NCBI GenBank assembly: GCA_964483695.1
Contig: CAZACZ010000045.1
Span: forward strand, 1-23,141
DNA from: CAZACZ01 sp964483695
Lineage (GTDB): Bacteria; Deinococcota; Deinococci; Deinococcales; Trueperaceae
Length of the DNA: 23,141 bases
Reading direction: 5' to 3'
Positions 16,336 through 22,594 of this stretch are shown here, piece after piece. Below the pieces are notes generated by a model. That model was not told the DNA's origin and did not search any database. It was given only the letters and a program-made list of their open reading frames with translations. Position numbers and translations under genes: made by a program. Numbering within the stretch: position 1 is the first letter of the stretch; every line of letters starts with the position of its first letter.

Positions 16336-17454
16336 CTAGGCGGTTCGCGCGTCGGTGGGCAGCCGCTCGCCCGCCAGCACCGCTACGCCGAGGCGGTTCG
16401 TCGCCGGCGCGAGGGGGCACATGCCGTACGGGGTGTGGGCGCACGGCGGGTGGTACGCGCGGTGGAAGTCGAGCACCGTCACGCCGTTCTCCGGCAACCG
16501 CGCCTGCAGGAAGCGCCCCGCGCCGTAGGTGCGCGCGCGCGGGTCGGCGGCGCCGTTGGTGGCGTCTCGGAAGTTCACGAACAAGCCGTCGACACCCGCC
16601 GTGGCCACCAGTTCGTGTTCCTCGCCGCCCAACGCGAAGCGCAGCCGCGCCGCCACCGGCACCTCACGCGTCTCGCCCAGCACGTCGGTGATGCGCACCG
16701 TCTCGCCGGCACGCAGGGGCGTCGCCGTCGCGACCACGCACCACCCAGGGGTCGGCTCGAACCACACCACGTCGTCCCGCCGCCGCGCCGCTCCCTGCCT
16801 GGCGTCGTAGCTGCGCGCCGCCCAACGGCCGTTCCGGAACACGATGTCGACGATGTGCGGCCCGCCCGCCTCGAACGTCAGGCGCGAACGCCCTACGGGC
16901 AGGGCGGCGGCCGCCCCGATCGGGACCCCGTTCAGGAGGAGGCGAGCCCCGTCCACCGCCTCGAGGCGTAGTCCATCGTTCGTCGGGATGAGCCTTGCCA
17001 CGAGCCCGGAGGGCGTCACGGCGTTTGTCACGGCGTTCGTCACGGTGTTCGCCACGGTGTTCGTCACGGTGTCCGTCACGGCGTTGGTCGCATCGCTCAG
17101 CCGCACCTGCGCTTCGGGCGCCGATCCCACCAGCGCCTCGCCCTCGAGCCACACCAGGCCGGTCACGCTCCACCAACCATCCGGCGCGGCGAGCCCATCG
17201 ACGTAGCGCCGGCGCCAGGCGGTCAGGGCCGCCCGCGCTTCGGGGTCGCGGGCGGGGTCGACGACCCGCGTGGCGGGAGTGCCGGTGGTTGCGCCGGTGG
17301 GCGCATCGCCGGACGCGGGGGCGGGCGCGGCGGCGGACGCAGCGGCGTGGGCGTCGGTACGACTGCCGGTTGGGCCGTCGGCAGGGGCGTCGGTACGAGC
17401 GTCGGCAGGGGGGTCGGTGGGGGGGTCGGTGGGCCGGGGGCCTGGTGCGGACAT
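16336..17454 (-). CDS. DUF1684 domain protein with repeat-derived insertions
   Basis: The 372-residue product carries a DUF1684 domain, of unknown biochemical function. The conserved order is present: W80RRRYVDGLAAPDGWWSVTG at the start, VWLEGEALVGS (101-111), LPVGRSRLTF (185-194), WAARSYDARQG (211-221), LFVNFRDATNG (291-301), ARTYGAGRFLQ (307-317) and the C-terminal signature VLDFHRAYHPPCAHTPYGMCPLAP (within 327-350) then NRL and AGE. Two repeat-derived inserts are unusual. Residues about 7-34 are a Pro/Thr/Asp/Ala tract of four-residue period. Residues 122-147 are an (N-x-V-T)-type repeat breaking the domain after VRLSDAT. No signal peptide. ATG 17454 is preferred because the frame upstream consists of another 12-bp repeat and shows no domain; no clear SD supports it. 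A CAGACT 7 nt upstream is a weak -10 match. Length is above typical because of the inserts. Confidence 0.88.
   Translation of the reverse strand: MSAPGPRPTDPPTDPPADARTDAPADGPTGSRTDAHAAASAAAPAPASGDAPTGATTGTPATRVVDPARDPEARAALTAWRRRYVDGLAAPDGWWSVTGLVWLEGEALVGSAPEAQVRLSDATNAVTDTVTNTVANTVTNAVTNAVTPSGLVARLIPTNDGLRLEAVDGARLLLNGVPIGAAAALPVGRSRLTFEAGGPHIVDIVFRNGRWAARSYDARQGAARRRDDVVWFEPTPGWCVVATATPLRAGETVRITDVLGETREVPVAARLRFALGGEEHELVATAGVDGLFVNFRDATNGAADPRARTYGAGRFLQARLPENGVTVLDFHRAYHPPCAHTPYGMCPLAPATNRLGVAVLAGERLPTDARTA
17015..17086 (+). repeat. 12-bp tandem array, six units, inside DUF1684
   Basis: Six consecutive 12-nt units close to GTCACGG(C/T)GTTC, plus one decayed unit (17087-17098). On the coding strand it encodes a four-residue repeat (N-x-V-T) at residues 122-147. 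The 12-bp period keeps the frame. Confidence 0.9.
17353..17436 (+). repeat. 12-bp tandem array, seven units, in the DUF1684 N-terminal coding region
   Basis: Seven consecutive 12-nt units of the type GTCGG(T/C)A/GG.GGG/C, the best kept being GTCGGCAGGGGC (17377-17388) and GTCGGCAGGGGG (17401-17412). It encodes the Pro-Thr-Asp-Ala-rich tract at residues 7-34. Its unit differs in sequence from the other two arrays but has the same length. Confidence 0.8.
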
Positions 17455-17494
17455 GACGTCCAGTCTGCCTCGGTGGGGCGACCTGCGCAGCCAT

Positions 17495-17554
17495 ATGCCC
17501 GACCACATGCCCGACCACGTGCCCACCCGCATGCCCAGCCGCATTCCCGACCAC
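17495..17554 (+). repeat. 12-bp tandem array, five units, upstream of DUF1684
   Basis: Five units close to ATGCCCGACCAC; the first two (17495-17506, 17507-17518) are identical, then GTGCCCACCCGC, ATGCCCAGCCGC and ATTCCCGACCAC. It lies upstream of the preferred DUF1684 start, in the intergenic region 17455-17743. If read in the DUF1684 frame it would give Gly-Met/Trp-Ser repeats, which resemble no domain, so I treat it as non-coding. Confidence 0.85.
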
Positions 17555-17618
17555 CTGCTTCCAGCGACACGCCGGCGCCCCAGGGGCCCGGGAACGGCCA
17601 ACCAGCGAAGTCGCGGCG

Positions 17619-17643
17619 GATATGATATTATCGGTTAGTATTA
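17619..17643 (+). promoter_or_regulatory. AT-rich island upstream of the HicB-like gene
   Basis: About 25 bp rich in A and T within very GC-rich sequence, including TATGAT (17621-17626), TATTAT (17625-17630) and the imperfect palindrome GATATGATATTATC (17619-17632, 10 of 14 positions symmetric). It could be a promoter or an operator for an autoregulatory antitoxin. The base composition is plain to see; the role is inferred. Confidence 0.4.
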
Positions 17644-17715
17644 CTCTCTCGAAGCGCCCTCTCCGGCGCAGCGTCGATCCAGCGCGGTCCCCGTACGTGT
17701 GCTATCGCCATATGG

Positions 17716-17721
17716 TACTAT
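17716..17721 (+). promoter_or_regulatory. Possible -10 box of the HicB-like gene
   Basis: TACTAT lies 22 nt before ATG 17744 and just upstream of the SD TAGGAGGT (17732-17739). A CCATATGG palindrome (17708-17715) is immediately adjacent and could be part of an operator. Confidence 0.4.
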
Positions 17722-17743
17722 CCGACTCGCGTAGGAGGTCCTC

Positions 17744-18126
17744 ATGGCCCACAACACCATGCGTCACCGCGGCTACACCGCCAAGATCGTCTTCGACGAG
17801 GAGGCCGGTCTCTTCGTGGGCGACGTCGTCGACGTGGCCGCACCGATCCGCTTCGAAGGCGCCAGCGTCGACGAGCTGCGCAGCGCCTTCGCCCGCGCCG
17901 TCGACGCGTACGTCGAGGACTGCGCCCGAAGGGGCGTGGCGCCGCAGAAGCCGTTCTCCGGCAAGCTGCTGTTGCGCTTGCCGCCCGACCTGCATCGCCG
18001 AGCCGCGCTCGCCGCCGCCGCGCTCGACGTGAGCCTGAACGACTTCTTGGTCGGATCCATCGAGGTCGGCGTCACCCGCTTGGGTCTGGGGGCGGCCGAC
18101 CGCCTCGCCCCTGCGCCCATCGCTCG
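17744..18126 (+). CDS. HicB-like antitoxin / ribbon-helix-helix protein (3' end in assembly gap)
   Basis: About 127 residues are visible before the N-run. The N-terminal part, RHRGYTAKIVFDEEAGLFVG (7-26) followed by VVDVAAPIRFEGASVDELRSAF, is the degraded RNase-H-like HicB_lk fold. FARAVDAYVEDCARRG and PQKPFSGKLLLRLPPDLHRRAALAAAALDVSLNDFLVGSI lead into the C-terminal Arc/ribbon-helix-helix DNA-binding motif. This matches the stand-alone HicB-type proteins whose partner HicA is an mRNA interferase. No HicA-like gene is visible upstream or downstream; it might lie in the gap, or the gene may be an orphan, which is common. ATG 17744 has a strong SD (TAGGAGGT, 4-nt spacing). A second Met five codons on is less well placed. 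Visible length is near the family maximum, so the stop is probably just inside the gap. Confidence 0.9.
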
Positions 18127-18226
18127 NNNNNNNNNNNNNNNNNNNNNNNNNNNNNNNNNNNNNNNNNNNNNNNNNNNNNNNNNNNNNNNNNNNNNNNNNN
18201 NNNNNNNNNNNNNNNNNNNNNNNNNN
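18127..18226. other. Assembly gap (100 N)
   Basis: Second run of exactly 100 N, a placeholder of unknown real length. It hides the stop of the HicB-like gene and anything between it and the rtcB leader, including a possible hicA. Confidence 0.95.
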
Positions 18227-18269
18227 CGCGCACCCCGCTCCGGGCACGCCGTCGCGCGCACACCGGCTC

Positions 18270-18275
18270 TATGCT
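18270..18275 (+). promoter_or_regulatory. Possible -10 box for rtcB
   Basis: TATGCT lies 35 nt before ATG 18311, in the short stretch between the gap and rtcB. The SD AGGAGG (18299-18304) follows with 6-nt spacing to the ATG. No -35 is recognisable. Confidence 0.35.
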
Positions 18276-18310
18276 GGTCGTACGGTACGGCTCCCGTCAG
18301 GAGGTCGCGG

Positions 18311-19795
18311 ATGGCATCGTCCTCGTCCGGCGCTTCCGGTCCTGCCATAGGCGTGACGCCGAAGGTGTCCTTCGAGCGTGTCGCCAGGCACACCTACCGC
18401 ATCCCACCCAGCGGCGCCATGCGTGTCGAGGCCGTGTTCTTCGCGTCGCCCGACATCCTCGCCATGCTCGAGCAGGAGGAGTTCGCCAGCCTACGCCAGC
18501 TCGTCAACGTCGCTACCCTGCCCGGCATCGTCTCCCCCGCGCTGGCGATGCCCGACATCCACTGGGGCTACGGCTTCCCCATCGGCGGCGTGGCTGCCTT
18601 CGACCCGGAGGCCGGCGGCGTCGTCAGTCCAGGCGGCGTCGGCTACGACATCAACTGCGGGGTCCGTCTGTTGACGTCGAACCTCGAGCGCCGCGATCTC
18701 GAGCCCTTCGCCTCTGCGTTGGCAGACGCCCTCTACCTCGCGGTTCCAACCGGTGTCGGGTCCAAGCTGGGCACCGGCCCGCTCTCCGACGCCGACCTCG
18801 ACCGCGTCCTGGAGCGTGGCGCCGTCGCCATGGTGGAGCGCGGCTACGGCACCGCGGACGACGTGGCGCACATCGAGTCGGCCGGGGCGCTGCCTGGCGC
18901 TCGTCCCGATGGCGTGTCGCTCCGCGCGCGCCACCGCGGCGCCCCGCAACTAGGCTCGCTCGGCAGCGGGAACCACTTCGTCGAGGTGCAGGTCGTCGAC
19001 GAGGTCTACGACCCCGCTGCCGCGGCCGCCATGGACCTGGCCGTGGGCACGGTCACGGTCTTGATCCACACCGGGTCGCGCGGACTGGGACATCAGGTAT
19101 GTACCGATTTCGTCGACGCCTTCGTCCAAGCGGCGCCACGCTACGGCATCGAGCTGCCGGACAAGCAGCTCGCCGCCGCACCCATCGACAGCCCGGAAGG
19201 CCGCGCCTACCTGGGTGCCATGGCGGCCGCCGCCAACTTCGCGTTCGCCAACCGCCAGCGCATCACCGCCTCGGTGCGCGAGGCGTTCGAGTCGGTCGGG
19301 TTCCACCCACGCGACCATGGGTTGCGGGTGGTGTACGACCTGGCCCACAACAACGCCAAGTTCGAGCACCATGCCGGGCGGCGCGTGCTGGTGCATCGCA
19401 AGGGCGCGACTCGGGCGTTCGGTCCGGGCCATCCGGACCTTCCGGCCGCCTATCGCGACGTCGGCCAACCGGTGTTCGTGCCGGGCGACATGGGGCGGTA
19501 CTCGTTCGTGCTTGTGGGTACCGAGCACGCCATGGACCGGACCTTCGGCTCCTCGTGCCACGGCGCCGGCCGACGCTTGAGCCGCCACCAAGCCAAACGC
19601 GAGGCGCGTCCGCGCAACCTCCCACGCGAGCTAGAGCAGCGGGGCATCCTGGTACGAGCGGCCAGCCGCGCCACCATCGACGAGGAGATGCCCGAGGCGT
19701 ACAAGGACGTCGCCGACGTCGTTCAGGTGGTGCACGAAGCCGGCATCGGGAGGAAGGTGGCGCGGTTGCGCCCGTGGATCGTCGTCAAGGGCTGA
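18311..19795 (+). CDS. rtcB: RNA-splicing ligase RtcB (long form)
   Basis: RtcB seals RNA ends carrying 2',3'-cyclic phosphate or 3'-phosphate to 5'-OH ends in a GTP- and Mn-dependent reaction, for RNA repair or tRNA splicing. The 494-residue product is nearer the archaeal/eukaryotic length (about 480-505) than E. coli RtcB (408). Active-site motifs are complete: MPDIHWGYGFPIGGV (80-94), GGVGYDINCGVR (108-119; D113, C116), SLGSGNHFVE (216-225; H222), IHTGSRGLGH (252-261; H253), DLAHNNAKFE (343-352; H346), HRKGATRAF (362-370) and FGSSCHGAGR (412-421) with H417, the histidine that becomes guanylylated. ATG 18311 has SD AGGAGG. Archease, its activator, is encoded at 7868-8296. Its 3' end overlaps the convergent oxidoreductase gene by 11 bp. 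Confidence 0.97.
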   Translation: MASSSSGASGPAIGVTPKVSFERVARHTYRIPPSGAMRVEAVFFASPDILAMLEQEEFASLRQLVNVATLPGIVSPALAMPDIHWGYGFPIGGVAAFDPEAGGVVSPGGVGYDINCGVRLLTSNLERRDLEPFASALADALYLAVPTGVGSKLGTGPLSDADLDRVLERGAVAMVERGYGTADDVAHIESAGALPGARPDGVSLRARHRGAPQLGSLGSGNHFVEVQVVDEVYDPAAAAAMDLAVGTVTVLIHTGSRGLGHQVCTDFVDAFVQAAPRYGIELPDKQLAAAPIDSPEGRAYLGAMAAAANFAFANRQRITASVREAFESVGFHPRDHGLRVVYDLAHNNAKFEHHAGRRVLVHRKGATRAFGPGHPDLPAAYRDVGQPVFVPGDMGRYSFVLVGTEHAMDRTFGSSCHGAGRRLSRHQAKREARPRNLPRELEQRGILVRAASRATIDEEMPEAYKDVADVVQVVHEAGIGRKVARLRPWIVVKG

Positions 19796-20369
19796 CGCAC
19801 AACCCGGTCACGGCACGGCGCACGTCCTCCAACCACCCCGCGCGCTCCGCCAGCGTGCTGCCGCGCACGGGCGCCACCCGCATGCGCCGGACGTCGGCCA
19901 CGCCGCCGAAGCCGAACACGATGCGGCGCCAGAACGTCCCGATCGGGTCGTTCAGCAGGTCCGTCTCCAGCGACTCGGGAGCGTTCGCGGTGGTGATCAC
20001 CAAGGCCGCGCGGGCACGCAGCAACCCTTGCGTCTCGCCACCCGAACCGACGCGGTACACCACCCCTTCGCGCAGCACCCGGTCGACCCAGCCCTTCGCC
20101 ACCGCCGGGACGTGGAAGAACCACACCGGATGCACCACCACGAAGGCGTCGGCGTCCAGCACCTCTCGGGCGTAGCGGGCGGTGAGCTCGTCCGCGAAGG
20201 TGGTGGTGCCGAGTTCCTCCTTCGGCATCCGTGGGTCGAAGCCGTCGGCGTAGAGGTCGTGGACGCGCACCGACCAGCCCGCCGCTTTGGCGGCGTCCAC
20301 CGCGGTGCGCGCGATGGCGGCGTTGAGGCTGTGCGGGTCCGGGTGTGCCACGACGACGACGAGGTTCAC
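19785..20369 (-). CDS. NAD(P)H-dependent oxidoreductase, flavodoxin-2 fold (NQO1/MdaB/KefF type)
   Basis: The 194-residue product has the flavodoxin-like fold of quinone reductases that bind FMN or FAD and reduce quinones or related compounds by two-electron transfer. The first strand and phosphate-binding loop are VNLVVVVAHPDPHSLNAAI (1-19). DALVVHP-type strand and loop appear as ADAFVVVHPVWFFHVPAVAKGWVDRVL (about 87-113), the flavin-contacting region of the family. The substrate is unknown. GTG 20369 is chosen: it overlaps the fadJ stop as GTGA and the core strand starts directly after it. It is thus the third gene of the fadI-fadJ unit. Its 3' end overlaps the end of convergent rtcB by 11 bp (stop at 19785-19787). 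Confidence 0.9.
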   Translation of the reverse strand: MNLVVVVAHPDPHSLNAAIARTAVDAAKAAGWSVRVHDLYADGFDPRMPKEELGTTTFADELTARYAREVLDADAFVVVHPVWFFHVPAVAKGWVDRVLREGVVYRVGSGGETQGLLRARAALVITTANAPESLETDLLNDPIGTFWRRIVFGFGGVADVRRMRVAPVRGSTLAERAGWLEDVRRAVTGLCVSP

Positions 20370-22594
20370 GCGTAGTACCTCCCACCTTCCTCGGCCATGC
20401 GGACCAGCGACGCCGGCGGGGTGAAGCGATCGCCGTGGCGGTCGGCAAGCGACCGCAGACCCTCCACCACGGTGCCCGCACCCCGTTGGTCCACCAAGAA
20501 GAACGGCCCACCTCGGAACGGAGGGAAGCCGAACCCGAAGACCGCGCCGAGGTCGCCGTCGCTCGCCGATCGCAGGATCCCTTCCTCCAAGCACGAGATC
20601 GCCTCGCGCACCAGCGCCAGCGTCAACCGCTCGGCGAGCGCGGGCCCCGACTCGACCGGCTCTCGGAGTCGGTCCGCGAACACCGGGCCTGCGGCCGCCG
20701 CCACCGTCAGGAACCCGGCGACGCGCATCGCTTCGGGATCCACGACCGGCGCCCGTTTGCCGTCATCGTAGCGGTAGAACCCCCTCCCGGCCTTGCGCCC
20801 TACGTAGCCGGCCGCGACCAAGGCTTCGCTGGCGGGATCCGGCTCCATCCCCCGGGCGCGCAGGGCGTCGGCCAGCACCACCTGGATCTTCGCGCCGACG
20901 TCGATGCCGACGTCGTCCAGCATGGCCAACGGCCCGAGGGGGAAGCCGAACCGGACCATCGCCTGCTCGAGGTCGACCGGGTCCGCGCCCTGCCGCAGCG
21001 CCAGCATCGCCTCGGCCACGTACACACCCAGCGTCCGCGTGGTGTAGAAGCCGGGACCGTCCCCCACCACGATCACCGTCTTGCCCTGTGCCCGGCCGAC
21101 CTCCACCGCCGTCGCGACCGCCCACTCGGCCGTTCGCTCGGTGACGACCACCTCCAGCAGGGGCATCTTCGGCACCGGCGAGAAGTAGTGCATGCCCAGC
21201 ACCGCCTCGGGACGGGCGGCGCGCTCGGCGATGCGGGCGATGGGGATGGCGGACGTGTTGGACGCGAAAACGTGGCCAGGCGCGGTGACGCGCTCCACCT
21301 CGGCCAGCACCTCTTGCTTCACGGCCGGGTCCTCGAAGACCGCCTCGATGGTCAGGTCCGCCTGCGCCAGGGCGGCGTAGTCGCCGACCGCCACCACGCG
21401 CTCGACGACGCGATCACGCTCGAACGCGCTCAGGCCCTTGCCCACGCGCCCGTCGACGCCCTGCCAGACGGTTCCCTTGCCGCGCAAGGCGAAGGTCGTG
21501 TCGCGGTCCTTGAGGAGCACGCCGACACCGGCTTCGGCCGTCACCTGGGCGATCCCTGCGCCCATCGCGCCGGCGCCCAGGACGGCCACCTTGCGGACGG
21601 GACGCGCCAGATCCTTCCATGGGTTCTTCTTCGCGGCCGTCTGCGCGAAGAACAGGTGGATGAGGGCGCGCGCCTCCGGCGTGAACAGCAACGCGGCGAA
21701 CGCCTCGGCACTCGCCGCCAACGCGGCGTCACGCCCACGTTCGGCCCACACGCGTAGCACCTCCACGATGCGGTCCGGGGCGGGGTAGTTGCCGTGCGTG
21801 CGCTCGTGCGCCGTCCTGACGGCGCGGCGGAACGCCAGGTCCCGCGCCAGCGGCGCCTCGAGGACGCGCTTGGACCACGGTCGGGGCGGCACGCGCGGCA
21901 CGCGGACGCCGGCGGCAAGCTCACGCGCGACGCGCAGCGCGGCATCGATCAGCCCCTCCGGGGGGACGGTGGCGTGGGCCAGGCCGCTCCTGCGCGCGGC
22001 GCGCGCGTACACGCTCTTGCCCGTGAGGACGAGGTCGAGGGCCGTGAGCAGACCGACGCGTTCCGGCAAGCGTGCCATCCCACCCAGACCCGGCAGCAAC
22101 CCCAGCCGGACCTCGGGCAAGCCGAAGCGCGTCCTCGGGCCCGAGCTGGCCAGCACGTAGCGCGCCGCCAACGCCAGCTCGGTGCCGCCGCCGAGGCAGG
22201 CGCCGTCCACCGCCAGCACCAGCGGCTTGCGCCACCGTTCGATGCGCTCCAGCAGCGCGTTGCCACGATGGATCTCGGCCACCACCTCGGCCGGCTCGCG
22301 GTAGTGCAGGAAGCTCTCGACGTCGGCGCCTGCCAAGAAGGTCCCCGGCGTGCCGCCGGCCAGCACCGCGCCGACGACGCCCTCGTCGGCGTCGAGCCGG
22401 TCGAGGATGCCCGGCAAGACCTCGAGCATGGCCGCGTCCAGCACCGGCACCGCGCGGCCTCGTGGCTCGATCCACAGCAGCGCCACCTCTCCGCGGCGTT
22501 CCAGGCGCAGCCCGGCGTCCTCGGGGAGCGTGGCGGTGCGCGCCGACCGCTCGTGCGGCGCGCCGGACGGCCCCTGCACCGGCCCGGGCGTCAC
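20366..22594 (-). CDS. fadJ: Fatty-acid beta-oxidation multifunctional enzyme: enoyl-CoA hydratase / 3-hydroxyacyl-CoA dehydrogenase
   Basis: The 742-residue fusion performs the two middle steps of beta-oxidation: hydration of 2-enoyl-CoA and NAD-dependent oxidation of 3-hydroxyacyl-CoA. The N-terminal crotonase domain (about 28-220) has FLAGADVESF (86-95, oxyanion hole), GACLGGGTELALAARY (131-146; catalytic E139) and FGLPEVRLGLLPGLGG (157-172; E161). A linker leads to the NAD-binding motif VAVLGAGAMGAGIAQ (336-350). The dehydrogenase catalytic centre is NTSAIPI (446-452) and GMHYFSPVPKMPLLEVV (467-483; H469, E481). C-terminal helical domains include GDGPGFYTTR (511-520) and a second repeat with FGFGFPPFRGGPF (686-698). 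Catalytic residues are intact. The start is GTG 22594, overlapping the thiolase stop by GTGA. fadJ rather than fadB is inferred from the FadI-like partner. Confidence 0.95.
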   Translation of the reverse strand: MTPGPVQGPSGAPHERSARTATLPEDAGLRLERRGEVALLWIEPRGRAVPVLDAAMLEVLPGILDRLDADEGVVGAVLAGGTPGTFLAGADVESFLHYREPAEVVAEIHRGNALLERIERWRKPLVLAVDGACLGGGTELALAARYVLASSGPRTRFGLPEVRLGLLPGLGGMARLPERVGLLTALDLVLTGKSVYARAARRSGLAHATVPPEGLIDAALRVARELAAGVRVPRVPPRPWSKRVLEAPLARDLAFRRAVRTAHERTHGNYPAPDRIVEVLRVWAERGRDAALAASAEAFAALLFTPEARALIHLFFAQTAAKKNPWKDLARPVRKVAVLGAGAMGAGIAQVTAEAGVGVLLKDRDTTFALRGKGTVWQGVDGRVGKGLSAFERDRVVERVVAVGDYAALAQADLTIEAVFEDPAVKQEVLAEVERVTAPGHVFASNTSAIPIARIAERAARPEAVLGMHYFSPVPKMPLLEVVVTERTAEWAVATAVEVGRAQGKTVIVVGDGPGFYTTRTLGVYVAEAMLALRQGADPVDLEQAMVRFGFPLGPLAMLDDVGIDVGAKIQVVLADALRARGMEPDPASEALVAAGYVGRKAGRGFYRYDDGKRAPVVDPEAMRVAGFLTVAAAAGPVFADRLREPVESGPALAERLTLALVREAISCLEEGILRSASDGDLGAVFGFGFPPFRGGPFFLVDQRGAGTVVEGLRSLADRHGDRFTPPASLVRMAEEGGRYYA

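Noticed and set aside
17015..17554. CRISPR array
   Set aside because: The repeat units are 12 bp, directly adjacent with no spacers, and partly coding; no cas genes.
17455..17601. N-terminal extension of the DUF1684 protein
   Set aside because: It would be translated from the 12-bp repeat into Gly-Met/Trp-Ser repeats and is neither a signal peptide nor a known domain.
17744..19795. HicB-RtcB fusion protein
   Set aside because: The two share a frame only because the placeholder has 100 N. rtcB has its own SD and ATG at 18311, and the residues between gap and start look non-coding.
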